A stretch of DNA of 64,000 nucleotides from Dehalococcoidia bacterium (GTDB lineage Bacteria; Chloroflexota; Dehalococcoidia; E44-bin15), in NCBI GenBank assembly GCA_035528575.1, contig DATKYK010000024.1, positions 1 through 64,000 on the forward strand, read 5' to 3'. The position numbers and the translations under genes are program-made. Numbering within the stretch: position 1 is the stretch's first letter; the number at the start of each line of letters is the position of its first letter. The notes under the pieces are model-generated. The model worked only from the letters and a program-made list of their open reading frames with translations. It had not been told where the DNA came from and ran no database searches. This document shows, piece by piece, positions 18,030-27,130 of this stretch.

Positions 18030-18713
18030 CTAGCTGCGGATATGATACTCCGTAAGCAGGTAGTTCTCGGTGGCGGATATTTTCATGAACTTGTTGGTAT
18101 GTCGGTACACCTTGAGTATGTTGGGAAGCATCCTGAATGCTCCCCCAAAAAAGCGCGCCGGGTTAGTGATGTCTCCGAGGCTGCGGAAATGTTCCTCTAC
18201 GATGCCATCGAAAGGGGGAGAATCCTCGATAACGACTGACTCCACTACGTTGCGGGTGTAGTTCCACAGAGGGTGAATCCTTAGTGCCATCGGGGTGTGG
18301 TGTCCAAACCACTCATCCATGAATTGCTCGTAGCTCAGTTTGGCATTCTTTTTCATGAGTGTGAGTAGCACCATACCCGGCGAGGCGTTGCCGTCTTCCC
18401 AATCCTTTTCATAGGCAACCGGCGTTGACTCGGTGACACGATATCCCGTCACTCTCCCGCCAGTGCTAGTCATCTCCGCCTGCCAGCGCTCGATATCCCC
18501 ATCTAATTCACCCCAGATCGATACTAGAGCCACTGCGGTTGCCTTCAGCGGTAGGATAGTGAACCTCGGTTTTTTATACTCGGTAAGGCTGATCTTGAGT
18601 TTTTGTGGCTCAAGCTCAAGCAATCCATGCACAAGTTTATCGAATATCTGCGAACTGAACATTTGTAGTTCTAGCTTCTCAGGACTTCTAACTAAAAATA
18701 TATATTTTGCCAT
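18030..18713 (-). CDS. EthD-like dimeric alpha-beta barrel protein
   Basis: 227 residues, ATG at 18713 behind a weak G-run. The C-terminal half contains an EthD-type segment: LLTLMKKNAKLSYEQFMDEW then GHHTPMALRI and NYTRNVV, the pattern of EthD/stress-responsive barrel proteins. The N-terminal half (AKYIFLVRSPEKLELQMF) may be a second, degenerate barrel repeat. Such proteins bind hydrophobic ligands or assist oxidoreductases; the exact role is unknown. It lies 85 bases downstream of the ATPase gene on the same strand, but its style and likely role fit the metabolic cluster better. Confidence 0.7.
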   Translation of the reverse strand: MAKYIFLVRSPEKLELQMFSSQIFDKLVHGLLELEPQKLKISLTEYKKPRFTILPLKATAVALVSIWGELDGDIERWQAEMTSTGGRVTGYRVTESTPVAYEKDWEDGNASPGMVLLTLMKKNAKLSYEQFMDEWFGHHTPMALRIHPLWNYTRNVVESVVIEDSPPFDGIVEEHFRSLGDITNPARFFGGAFRMLPNILKVYRHTNKFMKISATENYLLTEYHIRS

Positions 18714-18798
18714 AATACCCCCATTTTCAATAGACTTAAGCGCAGCACAAATCTACTACCCTGCTTTTTTTACCAACCCACGAGCCCGTAGGTCACCC

Positions 18799-21102
18799 TC
18801 ACCACAGCCAAGCCTTTCCTCTTTGAAGATCGAACCAGTCATAATTGACGCGAACCAGAATCTCAATGCCAACAGTTGGGACGAGATATCGCTCCAGTAC
18901 TTCCGGTATCCTGAAATACATCGAACTCTGGTATTCCTGTATTGGATTTTTCAGTTGGGCAACTCCTTTTGCCTCGTCCTCTTCGTTACCCGATTTGGCC
19001 GAAATGATTTGCTGCAGCCGTAGTTCATAGTGGAACACAATGCTCTTCGTGTCAGTGAAAGCGTACGTTATCCGGTTGCCGAACCAGAAAATAGAAGACT
19101 CTTCCATTGCCTGAATATCATCGCCGAACGCCTTTGCGGGGCCATCCATCAGTTTGATATAGAAACCATCAATGCCCAGTAATCCTGACTTATCAATAAG
19201 CTTGAGTATTTTTGGAGCACCTGCACCTTCGGATGGCTCATTCTCTCCTTGGTCTCCTCGGTCTCCTTGCACCTGCTCAGGTTTCTCCTCACCCACTTCA
19301 ACAGTAGCCACGTCGGAATGGCTGAGAACATCCCTGATACCTGTTAGATTCCTACTCCTGTCGAGGGTATCAGACTCAACAGCACCACCTTGATTCTCGT
19401 GGACGAATGTCAGAATATCGCTCTCTGCAAGTTTCCACAATTCAGCACGTTTTTTAATTAGCTCGTCAAAATCGATGGCACCACTTCCAAAGAACTTGGG
19501 GCTTTTTGTTCTGAGCGCGCTCGCAAGGTATTCTTTGCAGAACTCGTTCACGATCGAGTACAGGAAAGATGAACCCTCCAGTGTGTGCAGTCGAGTGATT
19601 TCTTGATGCCGAACGTCTACATAGATTCTAGTCTGTGAACCCTTTCTTCCCTGCATGTACGCAGGGACTCCCCCAGTAATTTTTGCAGGTATCAAGGTAA
19701 AATCGGTCACTTCATAGCGGAACTTAATAACCGCCTCCAGATTGGCAAGGAAATCAACCTCGAACGATGATAGGTCATTATATTTCTCCTTAATTGTGAC
19801 AAGTCCTTCGTAGCTTGTCGCGTTGCAGTAGGATGAGAGATAGTCAGTTTCTGCTCTTTTCCTATTGACCTCTGAAGAGAGGAGCACAATCACGTTTCCG
19901 CTGGCTTGAAGTACATCCAAGAGCTCCCGCTGCACTTGTGAACCGAAGTAGATGCTGCTTCCGGATTTATGCCTCGCTCTAAGCTCACCGAGCGTAGTCT
20001 TCGTGCCATCAGCGAGGTTAACATCAAGCCTTCCAAGACGCTCGGTTAAACCTTCTGCGATAACTTGTCGCAATATGCGTGTGTGTTGAGATAGTAGATC
20101 AGTTGAGTCCAGAATGATCTCAATGGCCTGACTTTCAATTGCTTTTGCCAACGTGCTTAATAGCTGCTGGGATTCAGGAGAAAGGGAATCTCTTCCTGCT
20201 GTGGGAACAAAGTTGATCATATCCAAACGTCCAGATATTCCAATATGGCTGGGCACAGTGGTGTTGCATAATTTGAATCCTTTCTTGAGGGCCTCTAGAG
20301 TACCACTAATGAGTCTGAGCCATCCGCGACATCCAGCGTTCACACCACTGTCACCCGGTTCCCCAATTACCACGTGAATAGTCCCTGCATCATCCCTATA
20401 GAATCTCACCTGTATCCTGGAATCGGGCGACAGACTGAGCTGCATCGGTTCAGCCATTACCATCTGCAAATCGCCTATCCTCTCTTCAGACATAAACTGG
20501 GCTCCTGAAATGTTCTCCTTATTGAAGGTTACGAGTTCTGGCACATACCTCACGAAGCTCTTTAAATAATCCTTCAACTGCCGGGGGTCACCAGGATTCA
20601 TCAACTCAGCCTCCACAATTGTGCCATGCGGCCCTGAGTCTTCGCATGGTTCGCTGGTCACGGTTGGTGTGGATTCACCAAAATCGGACCTTTGCAGACT
20701 CGTACGGTAACCTGGATACCCTTCTCTCTTGGATGTGACAACAAGGCGATTGCATACACCGAAATTTGCGAATCCACCTATCCCAAAGGTACCTATGCAC
20801 CCTGCTTTTCTTGCCTCCGGCGTGTTCTTCCCACTTGCTCCAATGCGCCAGAAGAACTCTTGTTGATCTTTCAGAGACATGCCCACCCCGTTATCCGTTA
20901 TCGTCACTAACTTCTCGTCCACGCTCACAGTCACGCGCCCTTCGGAGAAACCGGGATTCTCAGCTTGGTGCACCCTTATGGCATCCACAGCATTCTGTGC
21001 GTTCTCTCGGAGAAAGGCCATTGGAGTGTCGTAGATTTCCTTGGATAGTGTTCTGAGCAGTCTCTCAAAATCGATTGTTATCGGGAATCCTATATTGGTC
21101 AT
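18799..21102 (-). CDS. HSP90/MORC-like GHKL ATPase of unknown function
   Basis: 767 residues from the ATG at 21102, chosen because CAGGAG lies just upstream; an in-frame start at 21171 would overlap the preceding gene. The N-terminal GHKL ATPase is clear: N-box FLRENAQNAVDA (residues 30-41, Mg/ATP Glu and Asn), G1 box TDNGVGM (69-75), and a G2 lid GTFGIGGFANFG near 104-115. A middle region with many short strands follows, as in HSP90/MutL/MORC proteins. The C-terminal ~450 residues match nothing I recognise; an acidic patch with VEVGEEKPEQVQGDRGDQ lies near residues 600-640. It starts 4 bases after the phosphoesterase stop, so the two are translated together. A defence or conflict role is inferred from this gene pairing and isolation only. 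Confidence 0.75.
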   Translation of the reverse strand: MTNIGFPITIDFERLLRTLSKEIYDTPMAFLRENAQNAVDAIRVHQAENPGFSEGRVTVSVDEKLVTITDNGVGMSLKDQQEFFWRIGASGKNTPEARKAGCIGTFGIGGFANFGVCNRLVVTSKREGYPGYRTSLQRSDFGESTPTVTSEPCEDSGPHGTIVEAELMNPGDPRQLKDYLKSFVRYVPELVTFNKENISGAQFMSEERIGDLQMVMAEPMQLSLSPDSRIQVRFYRDDAGTIHVVIGEPGDSGVNAGCRGWLRLISGTLEALKKGFKLCNTTVPSHIGISGRLDMINFVPTAGRDSLSPESQQLLSTLAKAIESQAIEIILDSTDLLSQHTRILRQVIAEGLTERLGRLDVNLADGTKTTLGELRARHKSGSSIYFGSQVQRELLDVLQASGNVIVLLSSEVNRKRAETDYLSSYCNATSYEGLVTIKEKYNDLSSFEVDFLANLEAVIKFRYEVTDFTLIPAKITGGVPAYMQGRKGSQTRIYVDVRHQEITRLHTLEGSSFLYSIVNEFCKEYLASALRTKSPKFFGSGAIDFDELIKKRAELWKLAESDILTFVHENQGGAVESDTLDRSRNLTGIRDVLSHSDVATVEVGEEKPEQVQGDRGDQGENEPSEGAGAPKILKLIDKSGLLGIDGFYIKLMDGPAKAFGDDIQAMEESSIFWFGNRITYAFTDTKSIVFHYELRLQQIISAKSGNEEDEAKGVAQLKNPIQEYQSSMYFRIPEVLERYLVPTVGIEILVRVNYDWFDLQRGKAWLW

Positions 21103-21106
21103 AATA

Positions 21107-22867
21107 TCAACTCCTGTCTGTGATGGCTTTGAATTGATCGTAGAGTGTCCTATCACCGTACTGGGATGCAAGATTCCGTACTATCTCGTTTAGTTTCTCT
21201 GCGGATTTACTCGGATACAGCTCCGCGCACCTCAGGATTGCCTGACCTGCCAATTGTGATTTGCCCTTGACAGATTGGCTGTTGATGATCGCACAGTAGT
21301 CTTCGAATGAAAAGTCATCGCTACCATCGCTTTTGAGCCATGCTTCATATAACGAGACTCCCTCAGGGAGATCAACAATCCTTGCATCGAATTTTAGTAT
21401 CTCTGCACGAATGGGTGAGGAAGTGTCAGCCTTACACAGCGAGAGATATCTTAATGTTGCTGCCATATCTTCTGCGGCGATTGCCCTGCGGAGCCCCAGC
21501 TGCATAAATGATATTGCTGATGTTTCCACGACTTCAGTTCCTAGTGTCCTCTTTGCTTCTTCCTCACGAGCACTCAAGATTGCCCGGAATACAGGGTCGG
21601 CATCAGATTCCTTCTTGAGGAATTCATCATACTCCTCGATGAGTGATCCATGATCAGCAAAGACATGGTTCATCAGGCTATTACCGTAGAAATGGATGAG
21701 CCTCTGAAATCGTCGCAGTGACAATGCACTTTCCACATTGCTGGCTTCGCCTTGCTGCAATAGTACTGGTGAGTAGAAGCTCGGCGATCCATTCCAGCAA
21801 AATGCGATTTCACTCCTAAGGCCGCAAATGACTGTGCACATATGGGCAGGCGCAATGAAGTCTGCGTGTCTCTGCAAAAGCTCCCTATAGACATCCGTCA
21901 CGACGAGGCTGGACGATAAAGGTGACTCAAACTCTAGCACGTCAATATGGACATACCATCTTCGCTGCTCCGCAACGTAGAGATGACTCTCCACCATTAG
22001 TGTGCCATCCGCTATGCTGTAGGTATCAAAGCAGAACTGGTAACCTCTTTCATATTCTTGCAGCAGCGCTCCAGCAGACAATATTATTGTTCGGCCCCCA
22101 TTCACGATCATGGTCTTTGTCGCTGGCTTGTGAATGTGACCGTGCAGCACGAAATCGAAGTTCTCGCAGCAGATGGCCTCAATGTGTCCACTCTCGAAGC
22201 TTGTAAGCCAATGAAACGGGTGATGGACAACTCCAAAAGAAATGCCTCCCTCACATAGCGGCAGTGATTTGATGAACTGGCTCAAGGACAAACTGCCGAC
22301 CACCAACTTCTCGATGTCCTCTCCGCCACCGTATCCTAGCCACGCAGAGTTCATCTCCCACAACTGCACATCAAGACCGTCGATACTCATGCGATTAACT
22401 GCATGAATACTTCCGTTATCTAGGGTAAGCTGGCTAGCTGATGTCAGGTATTTCTCCCGGAATTTATGGTAACGAGCCATCCGTTTCAACAAAGCAGCCC
22501 GTTCAGGGGACCGAAGGAATTCTTCAATATCCGGACCCGAGACTATCTTTGTCCTGCATCCCTGAAAGAGATAGCTATTGATACTCCTATCTACATCATG
22601 GTTTCCAGGACACATTGACACCCTGTCCCGCTGAAGTTCGAGCATCTGTAGCAGTTTGTTAAGGAAAAAATTTGCGGCAGAGTATTGACCTTGGTCCGCG
22701 CTGTACGCAATATCCCCACTTATGGCAACAAAGTCGGGCTTCCACCCCTTCCCCAGATTCTCCTGCGCGGCATTAAAGATACATTCAGCCAGTTCCTTTC
22801 CATTAAAGGACATTGAATTGCCAAAATGCATATCCGATATATGAATCCATCTGAGATCGGTTCTCAA
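21107..22867 (-). CDS. Metallophosphoesterase with unknown C-terminal domain
   Basis: 586 residues. The calcineurin-like metallophosphoesterase domain occupies about residues 5-265 with all metal motifs: SDMHFG (D12, H14), SGDIAYS (D52), PGNHDVD (N89, H90, D91), VVHHPFH (about 216) and LHGHIHKP (about 245). The remaining ~320 residues are mostly helical with no recognised family. The start is TTG at 22867 with GAGG upstream; no better in-frame start precedes the conserved WIHISDMHFG. It is the first gene of a two-gene operon with the GHKL ATPase. Likely a nuclease or phosphodiesterase acting on nucleic acid or nucleotides, but the substrate cannot be told from sequence. Confidence 0.78.
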   Translation of the reverse strand: MRTDLRWIHISDMHFGNSMSFNGKELAECIFNAAQENLGKGWKPDFVAISGDIAYSADQGQYSAANFFLNKLLQMLELQRDRVSMCPGNHDVDRSINSYLFQGCRTKIVSGPDIEEFLRSPERAALLKRMARYHKFREKYLTSASQLTLDNGSIHAVNRMSIDGLDVQLWEMNSAWLGYGGGEDIEKLVVGSLSLSQFIKSLPLCEGGISFGVVHHPFHWLTSFESGHIEAICCENFDFVLHGHIHKPATKTMIVNGGRTIILSAGALLQEYERGYQFCFDTYSIADGTLMVESHLYVAEQRRWYVHIDVLEFESPLSSSLVVTDVYRELLQRHADFIAPAHMCTVICGLRSEIAFCWNGSPSFYSPVLLQQGEASNVESALSLRRFQRLIHFYGNSLMNHVFADHGSLIEEYDEFLKKESDADPVFRAILSAREEEAKRTLGTEVVETSAISFMQLGLRRAIAAEDMAATLRYLSLCKADTSSPIRAEILKFDARIVDLPEGVSLYEAWLKSDGSDDFSFEDYCAIINSQSVKGKSQLAGQAILRCAELYPSKSAEKLNEIVRNLASQYGDRTLYDQFKAITDRS

Positions 22868-23198
22868 TTCAGTGCCTCAATATTCTGATAAGTCTCACTG
22901 GTTTGCACGCAGTTCTCATTGGGGACCCAGGTATTTAATTCCAAGCTCAATTAAGACTAGCGGCCTGAGAATGTTAATTTATTCTAACGCTATTCTGTCA
23001 CGACATGCTATCATAGGGCATTTATATATTTAAATTATGTTGATTTATAATGCCATGAATTCGCCCATAGTGCAACAGGAAGCTGATTATAAAAGGCATA
23101 TCCAAGTATTTGTATTAGTAGTATTTATAAAAGAGCTTCTGTCTATATAGGTTGTGAAGAGGATGGCATGTTCACAATAGACCAAACGGCTTGCCTTT
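22868..23198. other. AT-rich spacer upstream of the phosphoesterase/ATPase operon
   Basis: About 330 bases, visibly A+T-rich compared with neighbouring genes, with no open frame worth calling. It must hold the promoter of the minus-strand phosphoesterase-ATPase pair and the 3' end signals of the dehydrogenase at 23199, but I could not fix a convincing promoter or terminator. Confidence 0.45.
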
Positions 23199-24257
23199 TC
23201 AGTCATAGCGCAGAGTCACCCGGAAAGTCTCCCGCCGCGGATGCTCCCTCTTGAGGAGTGCTATGGCTTCACCGAAATCGTCAATGGACAACACCTCTCC
23301 GAGTAACACTTCAGTGGGGACACTCCCTTCATTGAGCATTTTAACCGCTGTTTTCATCGACTGCTCAGTTGAACCGGTACCGCTTTTAATGGTAAGGGCA
23401 TTCAGTACGATATTGTCAGTTATAATCTCCACCGGGGCCATGTTCTTGAGACCAGCGAGGAGAACCGTCCCACCGAAGGCAACCTGTTCTAACGCCTGCT
23501 GCACTGCTTTTGTGGACATCGCGGTAACATCCATGACCACGTTGGCCCCGATGCCGTTAGTGATCTCCTTTACCCTGCCCACCACATCCTCGCTATCGAC
23601 ATTGATCGTATAATGTGCGCCCGCTTTGCGCGCCGTTTCCAAACGGAGCTCATCGGCAGAGGTTCCGGTGGAGATGATGGCAGAGGCACCGGCGACCTTC
23701 GCCGCAACAACGCACATCAGCCCAACATGGCCAGGCCCCTGAATCACCACCGTGTCTCCCTCCTTCACACCTGCCCCATCCACCCAGTTGACTGCATTGG
23801 CAAGGGGCTCAAAGATCGTCAGATGTTCCGCCGGTACCGATTCGGTGAGTTTCATAAGGTTAGTGCCGGGCACAACACACATATATTCACCATATCCACC
23901 CCACAGGCCACTCCCCACATCCAGGCCCATCGTATAGCCGTATATCACCAACCTTCCATCATAAAACCCGGTTCGAAGTACCAGATCAACAGCTACCCGG
24001 TCGCCAACCGACACTATGAAATCGGCATCATCGGCCAATTCCTCTACACGACCGACCATCTCGTGGCCTGCCACGACCGGGGAAACCTCACCGGGAACGT
24101 GCTTGTAGCCCTTGAGCTGTTCCACATCGCTGCTGCACATACCGACTGCTTCAACCTTGATCACAGCACCACCGGGCGGTGCTGTGGGTTTGTCAAAGGT
24201 ACGAATGTCGTATGTGCCATCGCCGTTAAACACAATCGCTCTGCATGTTGCAGTCAT
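23199..24257 (-). CDS. Zn-binding MDR dehydrogenase, threonine/sorbitol dehydrogenase-like
   Basis: 352 residues. Catalytic-Zn residues are C41 (GMCSSD) and H65-E66 (AGHEMVG), with the Rossmann motif QGPGHVGLMCVV around 178-189. The four Cys that bind the structural Zn in most family members are absent: that lobe reads DLVLRTGFYDGRLVIYGYT. GGAGG lies six bases before the ATG. It follows the molybdopterin enzyme by 59 bases on the same strand, which suggests a two-gene operon linking alcohol oxidation to a Mo/W enzyme. Substrate unknown. Confidence 0.85.
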   Translation of the reverse strand: MTATCRAIVFNGDGTYDIRTFDKPTAPPGGAVIKVEAVGMCSSDVEQLKGYKHVPGEVSPVVAGHEMVGRVEELADDADFIVSVGDRVAVDLVLRTGFYDGRLVIYGYTMGLDVGSGLWGGYGEYMCVVPGTNLMKLTESVPAEHLTIFEPLANAVNWVDGAGVKEGDTVVIQGPGHVGLMCVVAAKVAGASAIISTGTSADELRLETARKAGAHYTINVDSEDVVGRVKEITNGIGANVVMDVTAMSTKAVQQALEQVAFGGTVLLAGLKNMAPVEIITDNIVLNALTIKSGTGSTEQSMKTAVKMLNEGSVPTEVLLGEVLSIDDFGEAIALLKREHPRRETFRVTLRYD

Positions 24258-24316
24258 GGTGTTTCCTCCATTATACGTATGATGCTCTGTGAGTATATGT
24301 AATTACAGACAGAGCT

Positions 24317-26530
24317 TTATTCCGCTTTGTAGACCCGGCACAGAAGCCCCCTGAAGTAGTTGTTCCCTACGTAGTCGCAAACCTCGGGGTCATCGGGGAC
24401 GATCGAGTCGATGTTTGACTCCCATACGCCGAAAAGGCTCGGCTCTGCCTCTGGCTTTTCCGGAAACCACCAGTAGCCATCAGCATGAACTACTTCAGGG
24501 TGCATCCCCTCCAGTAACTGGGCTTTTTGCTTTACTCTCCCCAGGGGGGTCTCAATGTACACCATGTCCCCTTCGGCGATACCCAACCCGGCAGCGGTTT
24601 GCGGACCTATTTGCAACAGCGGCTCAGGATGCTTCTTCCTCAACTTATTAATCTGTCTAAGTGAGGAATGATGATAAGGTCTTACCCTCGAGCCACTGAT
24701 CAAGATTAGAGGATACTCTTTAGCCAGGTCTGGAGTGGCAACGGGGCTCCATGGAGGCTCCCGGTATCCTTCAAGTGGGTTATACCCGAGCCGCATAAGG
24801 ATGCTGGGAACCAGTTCCACTTTACCAGAGAAGGTGCCAAACCCTGTCTCCTCGTATCTCTTGTACTTTGAAGGAGGGGAATACCCCGGACCTTTCGCAA
24901 ATTCCCGCAAATTCGTGCCGGCAGGGGACAGTATCCTGTCAAGCCACCCCTCCAATGTGTCAGGCCAGTCTTCTGCCTGACCCAGACGTTTGCCGAGGTC
25001 ACGCCACAGCTGATAATCGTCCCTTCGCTCATATTCAGGCTCAACGACCGCCTCACGCCCGTACCATTGATTCCCCAAAACACCCCACATGTGAGTCAGG
25101 TGAACTCTCTCCAGGGCGTCCGTTGCGGGTAAAACGTAATCTGCAAGTGCCCCGGTGGGGGTTAGGAAGTGATCCATAGACACGTGCAGTTCCAGATTGT
25201 CACTCTTAAAGGCCTGATATGCATGCTTACTGTTGCCTGTGGAGCACAGGGTATTGGTTCCCTGATCAAATACCGCCTTAATGGGATATGGTTTTCCCTT
25301 GAGGATGGCTTCCCATACAGCCCAAGGAGCAGGATAGATGAAATACTGTTGTGCTCCCCATCCCTTAGGGTATACTTTCTTCATGCCCTCCTTATAGAGG
25401 GCAAGGCTTTTTACTGAAGTGAGAGGCCAACGATCTGCGCTCACATTGTCCCGTGTTCTCAAAGGGTGATTGATCTGGTAATCCCAGTTGAGCTCATCGA
25501 GAAAAGCGGTGTACCCCGGGTAGTCGCTTAACCGGCAGCCCCCTTCCTTATCCAGGTTCCCGGTTATGGCTCGAAGCCAGCATTTCCCCAGAACAGAGCT
25601 GAGTCCTGCCCCATTACCCAGGTGGCAAGTGGCGACGCCCCAGGTAATGACCCCGGCGGGAGCGTTAGCAAAGACCCTGGCCGCTTCAATGATCTGCTCG
25701 GCCGGAACCCATGTGATTTGGGCGACCTTTTCTGGCGGATACTGCTGAACCAGTGCCTTCAGTTCCTCGAAGCCCAGACACCATTTCTCCACGAACTCTC
25801 TATCGTAGATACCTTCATTTATGATTACGTTCAGCATACCTAGTGCCAGTGCCCCATCGGTCCCCGGTCGTAATTGGAGCCAGATATCCGCTTCTTTCGC
25901 ACATTCCGTTGGCCGGGGATCGACCACTATCAACTTCATCCCCATCTTCTTTGCTAAACTGTACCCCAGCCAAACCCTGGGCTCCGATTGGTGTATATTC
26001 GCCCCCCAAATAATGGCCGCCCCGGTTTTATTTGGGTCTAAGAACGTTGCCCAGCCGGCGGTTGTGTCGTAGCCATACATGGCGCATTCTATGGGGAACT
26101 CGGCCTCCCCACAGTTTTTCCCTAAGTGAAAGAAGTTCGGCGTACCCCATAGGTTACACCACTTCCAGGCTGCGGGATCTCCAGGTCCATGAGGAGAACC
26201 ACCTAGTACCAGCACCGCCTCCGGGCCGTAACGTCCTCGAATAGTATCCAGCTTAGCCGCGATCTCGTCCATAGCCTCTTCCCAGCTAATTTGCTTCCAC
26301 TTCGCCTCGCCTCTAGCGCCAGTCCTTTTAAGCGGGTAGTTGAGACGTTGCTTGTGATAGTGGTAGTCAATCGCGTTTACTCCACGCTCACACAGCCAGC
26401 CCATCAAGGTCTCCTGGTCTGGCTCGACCTTTGTGATTTTGCCTTTGGCTATGTGCGCTTTAATAAAACATGCTGCACCGCAAACAGGACAGGTTCCTTT
26501 CTTCACCACCTTTTCTTGATCAACTGCCAT
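24317..26530 (-). CDS. Molybdopterin oxidoreductase (DMSO reductase superfamily), single subunit
   Basis: 737-residue Mo/W-bis-MGD enzyme. The N-terminal [4Fe-4S] ligands are C14, C17, C21 and C47 (CPVC-GAA-C and WLC). The MGD-binding core follows with GTDGALALGM and a C-terminal domain (LILISGSRVRPYHHSS). The metal-binding loop probably uses C140 in LGKNCGEAEFP, which would make it a Cys-ligated enzyme, as in formate dehydrogenase, polysulfide/thiosulfate reductases or acetylene hydratase. No twin-arginine signal is seen, so it is likely cytoplasmic. No FeS or membrane subunit gene lies next to it, which favours a soluble monomeric type. The in-frame codons show Cys, not Sec. Substrate uncertain. 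Confidence 0.85.
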   Translation of the reverse strand: MAVDQEKVVKKGTCPVCGAACFIKAHIAKGKITKVEPDQETLMGWLCERGVNAIDYHYHKQRLNYPLKRTGARGEAKWKQISWEEAMDEIAAKLDTIRGRYGPEAVLVLGGSPHGPGDPAAWKWCNLWGTPNFFHLGKNCGEAEFPIECAMYGYDTTAGWATFLDPNKTGAAIIWGANIHQSEPRVWLGYSLAKKMGMKLIVVDPRPTECAKEADIWLQLRPGTDGALALGMLNVIINEGIYDREFVEKWCLGFEELKALVQQYPPEKVAQITWVPAEQIIEAARVFANAPAGVITWGVATCHLGNGAGLSSVLGKCWLRAITGNLDKEGGCRLSDYPGYTAFLDELNWDYQINHPLRTRDNVSADRWPLTSVKSLALYKEGMKKVYPKGWGAQQYFIYPAPWAVWEAILKGKPYPIKAVFDQGTNTLCSTGNSKHAYQAFKSDNLELHVSMDHFLTPTGALADYVLPATDALERVHLTHMWGVLGNQWYGREAVVEPEYERRDDYQLWRDLGKRLGQAEDWPDTLEGWLDRILSPAGTNLREFAKGPGYSPPSKYKRYEETGFGTFSGKVELVPSILMRLGYNPLEGYREPPWSPVATPDLAKEYPLILISGSRVRPYHHSSLRQINKLRKKHPEPLLQIGPQTAAGLGIAEGDMVYIETPLGRVKQKAQLLEGMHPEVVHADGYWWFPEKPEAEPSLFGVWESNIDSIVPDDPEVCDYVGNNYFRGLLCRVYKAE

Positions 26531-27130
26531 GACACTCCTTTCTTTAGATTGCTTTTACATTTGAACATGGCAACGCTTATAGCGGGATCATCCGCAACCC
26601 AACTGGATTTGTCTCCTGCGATTCATCCCGATGTGTTCTGCAACCCTGTGATTGGTTTACCCGGAAACAAACTTGCTTTCGTTAGCTAACCTTGATGAAG
26701 AAGCCTAGAATATCCGCAAAGCAACTCTGCTTCCTGCGGCACAGCAAGGCATTGTTGACAATGTACTGCAACTGTTCGCTGGCTGTCAGCAATTCGATAT
26801 ATCGGGTTTTAGAATCCGCTGCCTGTTATAATATTATGAGTTTTCAATCTGCAAGTATTGATAGTTCGTCTACCGAGGTTATTCTCTCCAAATTCGCCCG
26901 GTCAGCAGTTAGCTTACCTGTTCCTGGAGATGCTTCATACCCTGTAGTTTTAAACTGGTAATGGACATACTCTCTTCAACTAGCCCATAAAGAAGGCTCG
27001 AAGGTATTTAAAAAAGCGCTGCCCCCGTCTTAAAAATATTTGGGGGCAAGCTACTGGAGCTATTACAAGCGTCCCCTCTTACATTCCGGTACAAAGGCTG
27101 GCTTAGCGCGCCAAGCATGATAAATTATGG
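26531..27130. other. Intergenic region with terminator of the acyl-CoA synthetase gene
   Basis: 600 bases between two minus-strand genes. A 89-codon plus-strand frame at 26692-26961 shows no motif and poor start context and is not called; its reverse complement has short stretches of plausible protein broken by stops, so a decayed gene is possible but unproven. The terminator at 27010-27047 is listed separately. Confidence 0.45.
27010..27047 (-). terminator. Intrinsic terminator of the acyl-CoA synthetase gene
   Basis: On the minus strand a GCCCCC/GGGGGC stem encloses a 15-base AT-rich loop and is followed by AGCGC and a run of six T. It lies about 85 bases after the stop at 27131 and fits a rho-independent terminator. 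Confidence 0.7.

Noticed and set aside
24317-26530. Selenocysteine in the molybdopterin enzyme
   Set aside because: The frame has no internal TGA; the probable metal-ligand position is Cys.
26692-26961. 89-codon plus-strand frame between the Mo enzyme and acyl-CoA synthetase genes
   Set aside because: No ribosome binding site, no motif and unlike codon pattern; possibly a shadow of a decayed gene on the other strand.
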